Of a DNA stretch of 13,789 bases, positions 1 through 6,692 are shown piece by piece. Under the pieces are notes generated by a model. The model had not been told where the DNA came from, made no database searches, and worked only from the letters and a program-made list of their open reading frames with translations. The translations under genes were made by a program, and so were the position numbers. The stretch comes from an uncultured Prevotella sp. (GTDB taxonomy: Bacteria; Bacteroidota; Bacteroidia; Bacteroidales; Bacteroidaceae), in assembly GCA_905372445.1 (NCBI GenBank), contig CAJPPF010000049.1:1-13789 (forward strand), read 5' to 3'. How positions within the stretch are numbered: the stretch's first letter is position 1; every line of letters starts with the position of its first letter.

Positions 1-40
1 GTCACGCAGGAGGTCACGGGTTCGAGTCCCGTACGCACCG
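1..40 (+). tRNA. tRNA-Asp (GUC), 3' half only
   Basis: The window opens inside a tRNA gene. Bases 1-3 (GTC) sit at positions 34-36, the anticodon, and decode aspartate codons. Bases 6-10 are the 3' strand of the anticodon stem, 11-15 the five-base variable loop, 16-20 and 28-32 the T stem (ACGGG/CCCGT), 21-27 the T loop (TTCGAGT), 33-39 the 3' strand of the acceptor stem, and G40 the discriminator. The stretch from the anticodon to the T loop resembles E. coli tRNA-Asp closely, including the loop bases A-C after the anticodon. CCA is not encoded: G40 is followed by CAA. The 5' half lies outside the window. Confidence 0.93.
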
Positions 41-94
41 CAAAGAGGATGTAGCGAAACTAAGTGTTTTGGTGCATCCTCTTTGCTTGTTCTT
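40..94 (+). terminator. Intrinsic terminator of the tRNA-Asp transcript
   Basis: A perfect 12-bp inverted repeat pairs 40-51 with 75-86 (GCAAAGAGGATG/CATCCTCTTTGC). Inside it, 55-60 pairs with 66-71 with one G-U wobble, leaving a five-base loop (61-65) and a 3x3 internal loop. The tail at 87-94 (TTGTTCTT) is T-rich. The stem's first base is the tRNA discriminator base, so the hairpin abuts the mature 3' end. It probably stops transcription and may also mark the site where 3' processing begins. The reverse strand has no T tract, so termination is expected on the + strand only. Confidence 0.8.
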
Positions 95-99
95 CTAAT

Positions 100-237
100 C
101 TACCCCCATGATTTCTCATACATGTATATAAACAATAATGTCGGTACTCTCAACGAGCCCCGACATCTTGCGATATGTTTAATTAAAAACTTCTTTTTCT
201 TGGATAGTGGCAACCTCACAGTTACCATGTTCCCCAT
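100..237 (-). CDS. Possible 45-aa basic small ORF, doubtful
   Basis: The frame runs from ATG at 237 to TAG at 100-102. It encodes 45 residues, starts MGNMVTVRLPLSKKKKF, and has an Arg/Lys-rich first half and a hydrophobic stretch (VPTLLFIYMY) near the end. I do not recognise it. It lies downstream of the leftward promoter at 426-457, behind the 27-codon ORF at 312-395, so it could share that transcript. Against coding, the hairpin at 138-166 falls inside it, there is no clear ribosome binding site, and the region is AT-rich, where chance frames are common. It may instead be untranslated leader or sRNA sequence. Confidence 0.2.
   Translation of the reverse strand: MGNMVTVRLPLSKKKKFLIKHIARCRGSLRVPTLLFIYMYEKSWG
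138..166. terminator. Hairpin, possible leftward terminator
   Basis: ATGTCGG (138-144) pairs with CCGACAT (160-166). A second small stem, CTC (149-151) with GAG (155-157), lies inside. On the minus strand the hairpin is followed by an AT-rich run (TATTGTTTATA), which would suit termination of the leftward transcript starting near 419. On the + strand it is followed by a mixed sequence and then, about 13 bases on, an AT-rich run. The function is inferred from shape and position only. Confidence 0.4.
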
Positions 238-311
238 TAAACAATCTTCATTAATTACCTTAAACTAATAACTAAAAACCTAAATCTATTACTACTAACC
301 TAAACAATCTA

Positions 312-395
312 TTAACCAAATTTCTTATGACTGTTATGGAAGTTTATTTCCGAACCACTTGATTTCTCAGGTGAATCTTTCTTCCAAAGTCGCAT
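312..395 (-). CDS. Possible 27-aa peptide behind a consensus promoter
   Basis: An ATG at 395 opens 27 codons ending at TAA (312-314). The product starts MRLWKKDSPEKSSG and is hydrophilic, rich in Lys, Ser and His, with no membrane segment. I do not recognise it. The reason to list it is position: the consensus promoter at 426-457 would start transcription near 419, giving a leader of about 24 bases before this ATG. No Shine-Dalgarno sequence is visible, which is common in Bacteroidetes. The alternative is that the promoter drives a noncoding RNA and the frame is chance. Confidence 0.3.
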   Translation of the reverse strand: MRLWKKDSPEKSSGSEINFHNSHKKFG

Positions 396-425
396 AGCAA
401 TCAAGTTTATTACTGAATTGCAATG

Positions 426-457
426 CAAAGGTAATATGTTTTTGTTGTGTGCGCAAA
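426..457 (-). promoter_or_regulatory. Bacteroidetes-type promoter, leftward
   Basis: Read on the minus strand, TTTG (complement of 454-457) is followed after exactly 20 bases by TACCTTTG (complement of 426-433). This matches the known Bacteroidetes sigma-ABfr consensus, a -33 TTTG and a -7 TAnnTTTG box with a spacer of about 19-21 bases. Transcription should start near 418-420 and run leftward toward the tRNA terminator, across the 27-codon ORF at 312-395. It points away from the large operon, so it serves something in the intergenic region. Confidence 0.6.
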
Positions 458-473
458 CAATTCTATAATTTTT
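441..473 (+). promoter_or_regulatory. Weak promoter-like pair, rightward
   Basis: TTTG at 441-444 is followed after 21 bases by TAATTTTT at 466-473, which matches TAnnTTTG except for the last base. A start near 480 would place the structured element at 529-731 about 50 bases into the transcript. The pair overlaps the leftward promoter at 426-457, giving a back-to-back arrangement. AT-rich sequence produces such matches by chance, so this is tentative. Confidence 0.25.
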
Positions 474-528
474 TCCTCTAATTTAGCTCTATCTTGATTT
501 ATCATAACTATTCAGCAATTCTTATGCC

Positions 529-731
529 TTTAACTCGAATCGGTCATTAGAGTCCTTGACTGATTTTGTTCGATTGTTGAGCAGATGTGCAGACGTTTCA
601 TCGAAGGCGTAGCGGGCTACGTCGAGATGAAACTTCAGCGCAGATGTCGGCAAGCGGACTAAAGCAGTAAGGAAGTATGACGGTAATAACAAATCTAAGC
701 AAATGCGGTCTAATGACCGATTTGGGTTTAA
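529..731 (+). ncRNA. Structured element: candidate RNA or miniature repeat
   Basis: The ends form a 23-position stem, 529-551 with 709-731. It has 20 Watson-Crick pairs, two wobbles (G537-T723, T535-G725) and one T-T mismatch; the 14 bp at 538-551/709-722 are perfect. A second stem pairs GATTTTGTT (562-570) with AACAAATC (688-695), with one bulged T. At the centre, 595-602 pairs with 626-633 and, after a small GAA/GA internal loop, 606-612 pairs with 617-623 around a CGGG loop. The three wobbles in the outer and central stems are G-U in a + strand RNA but C-A in a minus strand RNA. GCAGATGT occurs at 581-588 and again at 640-647, flanking the central hairpin. I see no transposase and no clear target-site duplication. 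It could be a small RNA, a MITE-like repeat or a REP-like palindrome. Confidence 0.4.
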
Positions 732-785
732 TTCATTCAGTTTGTACAGTGTGTATGCGGTAATGACATCTATTTGAATGTTGTG

Positions 786-809
786 ATTGCAGATTACATC
801 ATTTGCAAT
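786..809 (+). terminator. Weak hairpin between element and helicase gene
   Basis: ATTGCAGAT (786-794) pairs with ATTTGCAAT (801-809) as nine pairs, one of them G792-T803, around a six-base loop. On the + strand, T-rich sequence (TTTATTTCTT) starts at 815, a few bases past the stem, so it could end a rightward transcript before it runs antisense into the helicase gene. On the minus strand the wobble becomes a mismatch and no T tract follows, so it is a poor terminator for the large operon, whose real stop site I cannot see. Confidence 0.3.
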
Positions 810-815
810 ACGCGT

Positions 816-2543
816 TTATTTCTTCAGTTTCTTGAGGCGGCGTTTCGCTTCCGGTAGGTTCGGGTAGAGTTCGAGTGCTTTTTCATAATTGCGTATGGCG
901 GCATCATACATTTCTTCATGTTCGCACTCTTTGCCCATGAGATTGTATTCTACGGCGAGATGCTTCAATTGATCATCTTTTACACGTAGCTGTTGTTTCA
1001 GTAGGTTGCATTCCTCACGAAGCATATTGACGATATTGAGTTTGCGTCTGATTAGACGTTGCTGAGCAGGCTTCTCGATGTCGTAACGTGAATGGATGGC
1101 AAGAAAGAACGCGTCAAGCGCACGTTGCATATCACCACGTTCAAAGGCTTTTATGGCATCATGATATTGTTTATCGGCTTGTCCCTGCTTTAGGGCAGAT
1201 GATATGAGTTGGTTGTCGTTATATTGGTGTGAGAATTGCACCACTTCTGGACGTACGAAGATATCGGAACGTCGCAGTGGTTCTTTTAGGCTTATGCCTT
1301 CTAAGGAAGTGCAACGCGAGAGAGCGACATAAGTCTGTCCGCCGGCAAAGGCTCCGCCAGTGAAATCAATTTTTACATGCTTGAAAGTAAGTCCCTGACT
1401 CTTATGAACGGTGATAGCCCAAGCTAAGCGTAAAGGGAATTGTGTGTATGTGCCAATCTCATGTTCTTCAATCTTTTTCTCCTGCTCGTTGAAAGAATAC
1501 TTCACATTGCTCCATACCTCACGTTCAACAATTACATCTTCCTCGTCGTCAGTGTGGACATAAATGGTTTCGCGTCCTTCATTGATGTCGAAGCCTATTA
1601 TAATGCCCAGTGTGCCGTTTACCCATCGATGCTCTTTATCGTTTCGGATAAATAGTATTTGTGCACCGCATTTGAGTTCGAGTTCCTTTGGAGTTGGCAG
1701 GCTGTTCTCGGGAAACTCTCCCGTGACGACACCTTCGAACATTACAGTCTCGTCAGGAAGTTCTTCAAGTTTCTGCTGGTTTATATAATCTACCGTGTCG
1801 CGTCGTGTTGACAGAGTTATTGACATGCCTGATGTATCAATCTCCCTACCAACGCGCTGGTTGAGTGTGTATAGGTCTGATACTGTTGTTTCTGACTTAC
1901 GTATTTTATCAAGCAGATGAATGAAGTGCTCGTCTGTTTGTCTGTATACTTTCTTCAGTTCAATGCTGACGAGTTGTATCTCACGGAATACGTGGGCACT
2001 GAAGAAAAACGAGTTTGGATAAAAAGGCTGTAGGAGTTGTCGCTCCTCGTCTTTCACTACGGGTTCAAGTTGGAATATGTCGCCGACAAGTAGTATCTGT
2101 TTGCCACCGAACGGTTCGCGCATATTGCGACAGTATATCCTGAGAATTTTATCTATGAAGTCAATGATATCGGCGCGTACCATTGATATTTCATCAATAA
2201 TGATAAGTTCAAGTTCCTGCAGCAGCTTTCGTTTTTCCTGATTATATTTCATCGTGCCACGTATGTTACGGGCATTATATTGTGTGTCGTTAGGTAGAAG
2301 AGGGTGGAAAGGCAGTTTGAAGAAGCTGTGGAGAGTTGCCCCTCCGGCATTGATTGCCGCAATGCCAGTGGGAGCAAGTACCACATGTTTCTTCTTCGTA
2401 TTCTCTGCAATATAACGAAGGAAAGTAGATTTTCCTGTACCTGCCTTACCTGTGAGAAACAATGAACGATTGGTATACTGGATAATCTGGAGTGCATTTT
2501 GCAACTCTTGATTATCCATGTCTACTATACTTTTTCTATCCAT
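816..2543 (-). CDS. PIF1-like SF1 helicase with C-terminal TPRs
   Basis: The product is a 575-aa superfamily 1B DNA helicase/ATPase of the PIF1/RecD2 type, expected to unwind DNA 5' to 3' in the cytoplasm. Visible motifs are Walker A GKAGTGKST (32-40), Walker B IIIDEIS (114-120), motif III GDIFQLEPV (154-162), VYRQTDE (199-205), AITVHKSQGLTF (376-387) and motif VI YVALSRCTSLEG (405-416). After the helicase core, about 455-490 and 540-570 look like tetratricopeptide repeats (for example the segment ending NYEKALELYPNLPEA), with a charged coiled-coil-like stretch between them (about 500-530). TPRs usually bind proteins, so a partner is likely but not shown. It is the last gene of the run, 16 bases after the PBP gene. 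The ATG at 2543 precedes the first conserved motif by a suitable distance. The helicase call is firm; the cellular role is unknown. Confidence 0.9.
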   Translation of the reverse strand: MDRKSIVDMDNQELQNALQIIQYTNRSLFLTGKAGTGKSTFLRYIAENTKKKHVVLAPTGIAAINAGGATLHSFFKLPFHPLLPNDTQYNARNIRGTMKYNQEKRKLLQELELIIIDEISMVRADIIDFIDKILRIYCRNMREPFGGKQILLVGDIFQLEPVVKDEERQLLQPFYPNSFFFSAHVFREIQLVSIELKKVYRQTDEHFIHLLDKIRKSETTVSDLYTLNQRVGREIDTSGMSITLSTRRDTVDYINQQKLEELPDETVMFEGVVTGEFPENSLPTPKELELKCGAQILFIRNDKEHRWVNGTLGIIIGFDINEGRETIYVHTDDEEDVIVEREVWSNVKYSFNEQEKKIEEHEIGTYTQFPLRLAWAITVHKSQGLTFKHVKIDFTGGAFAGGQTYVALSRCTSLEGISLKEPLRRSDIFVRPEVVQFSHQYNDNQLISSALKQGQADKQYHDAIKAFERGDMQRALDAFFLAIHSRYDIEKPAQQRLIRRKLNIVNMLREECNLLKQQLRVKDDQLKHLAVEYNLMGKECEHEEMYDAAIRNYEKALELYPNLPEAKRRLKKLKK

Positions 2544-2559
2544 TCTGTTTTATAACAAA

Positions 2560-5025
2560 CTACAAGTCTTCGAGTTTTATTTCTTTCTCTATAGGTCGAT
2601 GTTCGCCTTCACCCGCAGAGATGCCTTGATTTTCTTCATGTTCGATGGCTTCTATATCATTCTCAACGGCTACACTGTCGACATCGATAGTGTCATTGCG
2701 CTGACTATAGTAGCTGCTACATTCATACATTGAAGACGTTATGCCCGGATCTTTAGGTTTATTGAAATGTCCGTGGTAGTGCTTGAATGCAGGATCATTC
2801 ATGACGGATTGGAGGAAAAGTCCACATATAGGTAATGCTGTGCGTGAGCCTTGTCCAAGTGCTCCTGTGCGGAAATGAATACTGCGGTATTCTCCACCTA
2901 CCCATGCTCCTACAACGAGCTTCGGACTTACACCCATAAACCATGCGTCAGAGTGGTTATTAGATGTTCCGGTCTTTCCACCGAAGTCTGTGTCGTTTGC
3001 TTTACCAACATATCCCCAAAGGCTCATAGATGTACCGCCAGGTTCACGCATACCAGCTTGGAGCATTTTCTGCATTAAGAAAGCCGACTTATATGAAATT
3101 GCCTGTTCGGAAGTGTTTGGTGCGACATATACCTCTGCACCTTTACTGTCAACAATCTTTGTGACAAGCGTAGTTTCGTGATGTTTTCCATCGTCTGCAA
3201 CTGTACAATAAGCATTGGTTAGTTCGAGCAGATTGATGTCGGAACTACCTAATGCCAATGACGGCGCGCTCTCATCAAGAGGACTCTTTATACCCATCTT
3301 ATACGCAGTCTCGGCAATGCGTCTGATGCCCATCTCCTGACCTAAACGTACTGCTACGGAGTTAATGCTCTTGGCGAATGCACTCTTTAATGGCATTGAG
3401 TCGCCTGAGAAGACTCCGTCGGCATTGGAAGGTGTCCACCTTACAGATTCCTTCTTCTTTGCATCCCACACATCCATAGAGAAGAATTCGTCGCGACGTT
3501 TGTCGCAAGGAGTCAGTCCTTGATTCATTGCCTCTGTATATACGAAGAGCTTGAATGTAGAACCTGGTTGTCGCTGTGCGCGTGCTTTATCATACTTCCA
3601 TGAACGGAAAGAAATATCGCCGACATATGCTTTTACCTCTCCGGTCTGTGGCTCCATAGCTACGAATGCGCAGTGCATGAATTTGACCATGTATTTTACG
3701 GAGTCTACAACAGATAGATCCAACGTTGTCTCAAGTTGATCGTTATCCCAAGTGAAGACCTTAACAGGGTGGGGGGAATTGAGATAATAGTCGACAGAGT
3801 CAGGATTGTTAGGATACTTGGCAGTGAGATACTTATACACGGGCTGACGCTTCACGATGTCATCTATGAAGTTAGGGATTGTATTGCCTTTCTCGTCTAC
3901 CCATGGTTCTCTATTGCCCCAGTGGTTTTTGAAATTCCTTTGTATGACTTTCATTTGCTTTGCCACCGCATCCTCTGCATAACGTTGCATACGAGAATCA
4001 ATAGTGGTGTATATTTTAAGTCCGCTGGTATAGAGATCATACCCGTTTTCGTCACACCATTCGCTAAGTTCGTTGGCAACTGCCTCACGGAAGTACTGTG
4101 CCTGACCGTCGTAGTTTTTTTCTACGGTATATGATAGTTTTATTTCAATCTGCTTAAGAGAGTCACATTCTGCACGTGTGATATGACCGTGTGTAAGCAT
4201 ATTCTCAAGTACTTGGTTTCTACGCTGCAGACTGTTCTTGGGATTGTTCTTGGGATTGTAGAAGGTTGTCGCCTTTAGCATGCCTACAAGAACAGCCGAC
4301 TGCTCTATCGTTAGATCCTTTGGTGTTGTCTTGAAGTATGTTTTTGCTGCAGTCTTAATGCCGTAGGCTCCTGAACCGAAATCTACGGTGTTTGCATACA
4401 TCCGTAGTATATCGTTTTTATCATAGCACATTTCAAGTTTGGTGGCGATTATCCATTCTTTTGTCTTTACTATTAGAATCTTCAATCCGGGAATCTTGCC
4501 TATAATTCCTGTGCTATATTGGCTACGGACTCGGAACATGTTTTTTGCAAGCTGTTGTGTGATTGTAGATGCTCCACGACCGCCATGTCCTGTTATTGCA
4601 TCTTTCGCTGCTCCAAATAGTCCCAAGAAGTCAATTCCGTGATGACTGTAGAACCTTTCGTCCTCTGTGTCTATAAGACATTTCCAAAACATAGGATTCA
4701 CCTCTTCGTAAGAGACAGGTGTTCGGTTCTCATTGAAGAATTTTCCAATGAGAACACTGTCGGCACTGTATATTTCGCTGGCAGTGGATGTTTCAGGGTT
4801 AAGGATTCTACTGAATCCCGGTGACTTTCCGAATAACCAGAATAAGTTGATATCTACTGCACCAAGATAAAGAATGAACGTTATGAGCAACGAAACAAAT
4901 ACCGCTATTGTTTTCTTCCACCATGGCGTTCCTATATAGAGGTTTTTATACCATTGCAATATTTGCTTGGTTTTATACCAGGCTTTGCTTGCGAAACCTG
5001 CAATTTGTTCTTTTTTGTTTTTCAT
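2560..5025 (-). CDS. Class A penicillin-binding protein (PBP1a type)
   Basis: This 821-aa bifunctional peptidoglycan synthase polymerises lipid II and cross-links the peptides on the outer face of the inner membrane. A short basic cytoplasmic tail (1-37) precedes one membrane helix at about 38-56. The glycosyltransferase (GT51) domain carries EDERFYSHHGID (121-132, catalytic Glu121) and GASTITQQLAKN (151-162). The transpeptidase has all three active-site motifs: S489-T-F-K492, S553-I-N555 and K684-T-G686. A region of about 85 residues between the domains (about 360-445) is not part of either catalytic core. Residues beyond about 775 form an acidic tail likely to be disordered. The start ATG overlaps the miaA stop by four bases (ATGA), which suggests translational coupling. 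The class is certain; the symbol (mrcA/ponA) is left out because naming varies in this phylum. Confidence 0.95.
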   Translation of the reverse strand: MKNKKEQIAGFASKAWYKTKQILQWYKNLYIGTPWWKKTIAVFVSLLITFILYLGAVDINLFWLFGKSPGFSRILNPETSTASEIYSADSVLIGKFFNENRTPVSYEEVNPMFWKCLIDTEDERFYSHHGIDFLGLFGAAKDAITGHGGRGASTITQQLAKNMFRVRSQYSTGIIGKIPGLKILIVKTKEWIIATKLEMCYDKNDILRMYANTVDFGSGAYGIKTAAKTYFKTTPKDLTIEQSAVLVGMLKATTFYNPKNNPKNSLQRRNQVLENMLTHGHITRAECDSLKQIEIKLSYTVEKNYDGQAQYFREAVANELSEWCDENGYDLYTSGLKIYTTIDSRMQRYAEDAVAKQMKVIQRNFKNHWGNREPWVDEKGNTIPNFIDDIVKRQPVYKYLTAKYPNNPDSVDYYLNSPHPVKVFTWDNDQLETTLDLSVVDSVKYMVKFMHCAFVAMEPQTGEVKAYVGDISFRSWKYDKARAQRQPGSTFKLFVYTEAMNQGLTPCDKRRDEFFSMDVWDAKKKESVRWTPSNADGVFSGDSMPLKSAFAKSINSVAVRLGQEMGIRRIAETAYKMGIKSPLDESAPSLALGSSDINLLELTNAYCTVADDGKHHETTLVTKIVDSKGAEVYVAPNTSEQAISYKSAFLMQKMLQAGMREPGGTSMSLWGYVGKANDTDFGGKTGTSNNHSDAWFMGVSPKLVVGAWVGGEYRSIHFRTGALGQGSRTALPICGLFLQSVMNDPAFKHYHGHFNKPKDPGITSSMYECSSYYSQRNDTIDVDSVAVENDIEAIEHEENQGISAGEGEHRPIEKEIKLEDL

Positions 5026-5894
5026 ATTATAATTTCTTCTTCTGGCTCATACCAGTGTATGGTATTGTCTTTTTGGAACCATGTGATTTGTTTTCTCATG
5101 TAGCGGCGTGTGTTTGACTGAATCTGTCTTATTGCCTCGTTACGGTCTATTGTTCCATCGAAATATTTAAATAGCTCCTTGAACCCTACAGTATTAAGCG
5201 AGTTAAGCTCGCGAAGCGAATATACATGTCTTGCTTCTTCTTCCAGACCATCGGACATCATTTGCAACACCCGTTGATTAATACGTTCGTACATTACCTC
5301 TCTCGGTCGGTTAAGACCAATTTTCTGTATACGAAAAGGACGATGTTTTATTTTTCCTTTGCGGAATGAGGTATATGTCTTGCCTGTCATGTGACAAACT
5401 TCAAGTGCGTGGACAACACGCCGAGGATTGTTATGATCTACTATTGCATAGTGATCAGGGTCGAGATGTTTCAATTCATCAAGAAGAACTGGCAGACCTT
5501 CTTTATTAAGCCGCAACTTCATACGTTCGCGAATCTCTTCATCAATTGTAGGAATGTCGTCAATGCCCTTGCACACAGCATCGATATACATCATTGAACC
5601 ACCGCTCATGAGGGCAAAATCGCTATCACGAAACAAGTCGTCAAGTAATTTCAGCACATCCTCTTCATACTGAGCTGCTGAGTAATAGTCTGTCAGAGAG
5701 TGTGTGCCGACGAAGTAGTGCTTCACTTGTCGCTGCTGTTCACTTGTAGGAGCCGCAGTGCCTATAGGTATCTCACGGAATATCTGTCTCGAGTCAGCAT
5801 TGATTATAGGCACACCAAGTTGTTGTGCAATCGAGAGCGTTTTCTCTGTCTTGCCCACTCCTGTAGGTCCTACTATGACTACAAGTGTCTTCAA
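5022..5894 (-). CDS. miaA: tRNA dimethylallyltransferase MiaA
   Basis: MiaA moves a dimethylallyl group from DMAPP to N6 of A37 in tRNAs reading UNN codons, the first step toward ms2i6A, in the cytoplasm. The 290-aa protein has the P-loop GPTGVGKT (9-16), the substrate-binding segment INADSRQIFREIPIGTAAP (31-49, with D34, S35, R36, Q37), and the family's TRRYMRKQITWFQKD stretch near the C-terminus, which resembles the tRNA-contacting TRxxAKRQxTWF region. Length is slightly below the usual 300-315 but nothing essential is missing. It follows lpxA after 16 bases and overlaps the PBP start by four. Some Bacteroidales genomes carry two miaA-like genes; this window cannot show whether another exists. 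Confidence 0.95.
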   Translation of the reverse strand: MKTLVVIVGPTGVGKTEKTLSIAQQLGVPIINADSRQIFREIPIGTAAPTSEQQRQVKHYFVGTHSLTDYYSAAQYEEDVLKLLDDLFRDSDFALMSGGSMMYIDAVCKGIDDIPTIDEEIRERMKLRLNKEGLPVLLDELKHLDPDHYAIVDHNNPRRVVHALEVCHMTGKTYTSFRKGKIKHRPFRIQKIGLNRPREVMYERINQRVLQMMSDGLEEEARHVYSLRELNSLNTVGFKELFKYFDGTIDRNEAIRQIQSNTRRYMRKQITWFQKDNTIHWYEPEEEIII

Positions 5895-5910
5895 TATTCT
5901 GTTTAGAGAA

Positions 5911-6675
5911 TTACTTCATTATACCTCGCTGAGATGACTCAACGAAGTTTACTATATATTCCAGATCTTCGTTCATGTTGAAAGTCTTTATCTCCTCTAT
6001 TGCCTTCGAGCGCATCTTGGAATATAGTATACGATAAGCATCATGTATCTTTTCAATGCGTTCATTTGAGAAACCTCGACGACGCAGACCTACAATATTA
6101 AGACCACAGTAATGTGTAGGCTCCTTTCCCATTATTACAAATGGAGGAACATCCATAGGAAGTTTAGCACCACCCTGCACCATTACATAACTTCCAATAT
6201 GTGTGAACTGGTGAACAAGCACACAACCGGAAAGAATTGCGAAGTCATCAATTACAACCTCACCTGCTATCTTTGTAGAGTTGCCGATAATGCACCCATT
6301 GCCGATAACACAGTCATGGGCAATGTGCATATTTTCCATAAAAAGGTTATTGGAACCTACGACAGTTTTTCCTTTTGCATCAGTACCGCGTGATATGGTG
6401 ACATTCTCACGAATGGAATTATTGTCTCCAATCTCGCAGGTTGTTATCTCACCGTGGTATTTAAGATCCTGTGGCTTGGTTGATATACTTGCACCTGGGA
6501 AGATCTCGTTACCGGAACCCATGCGTGTGCCCTGATGTAAAGTGACATTATTAAGAAGTGTATTATTGTCGCAGATAATCACATCCTTGTCTATTACACA
6601 GAAAGGACCAATTGTATTGCCATCACCAAGTTTTGCTTCAGGATGTATATAGGCTAACGGACTTATATTGTTCAT
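5911..6675 (-). CDS. lpxA: UDP-GlcNAc 3-O-acyltransferase LpxA
   Basis: LpxA catalyses the first step of lipid A synthesis, transferring a 3-hydroxyacyl chain from ACP to the 3-OH of UDP-GlcNAc in the cytoplasm. The 254-aa protein is a left-handed beta helix of hexapeptide repeats from about residue 5 to 185, followed by a helical C-terminal domain beginning at the conserved GLNIVGLRRRGFS (191-203). The catalytic histidine is H120 in HIAHDC (E. coli H125), and H155 in VHQF matches E. coli H160. Aligned by that motif, the position of the E. coli acyl-length ruler Gly173 is also glycine here (G168), which is compatible with a long acyl chain; this is inference. It lies 17 bases after lpxC-fabZ and 16 bases before miaA, in the same operon. 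Confidence 0.96.
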   Translation of the reverse strand: MNNISPLAYIHPEAKLGDGNTIGPFCVIDKDVIICDNNTLLNNVTLHQGTRMGSGNEIFPGASISTKPQDLKYHGEITTCEIGDNNSIRENVTISRGTDAKGKTVVGSNNLFMENMHIAHDCVIGNGCIIGNSTKIAGEVVIDDFAILSGCVLVHQFTHIGSYVMVQGGAKLPMDVPPFVIMGKEPTHYCGLNIVGLRRRGFSNERIEKIHDAYRILYSKMRSKAIEEIKTFNMNEDLEYIVNFVESSQRGIMK

Positions 6676-6692
6676 GTTGAGTGAATTTGTCG

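Noticed and set aside
83..268. 61-codon + strand ORF after the tRNA terminator
   Set aside because: It begins inside the terminator stem, crosses the hairpin at 138-166, has AT-driven composition and no start signal. Chance frame.
585..662. 25-codon + strand ORF inside the structured element (starts MCRRFIEG)
   Set aside because: It is open mainly because it spans the GC-richer central hairpin. The base pairing explains the sequence better than coding does.
529..731. Insertion sequence reading of the palindromic element
   Set aside because: No transposase frame and no clear target-site duplication flank it, so I call it only a candidate RNA or miniature repeat.
3736..4134. 132-codon ORF on the + strand within the PBP gene
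   Set aside because: It is antisense to a region of a well-supported protein, has no recognisable motif and lacks a promoter; it is a shadow of the real frame.
4226..4262. Tandem 12-base repeat (TTCTTGGGATTG twice) in the PBP gene
   Set aside because: It encodes NPKNNPKN in the GT51 domain, where related proteins also carry an NPxxNP pattern; this looks like ordinary family sequence, not an expansion.
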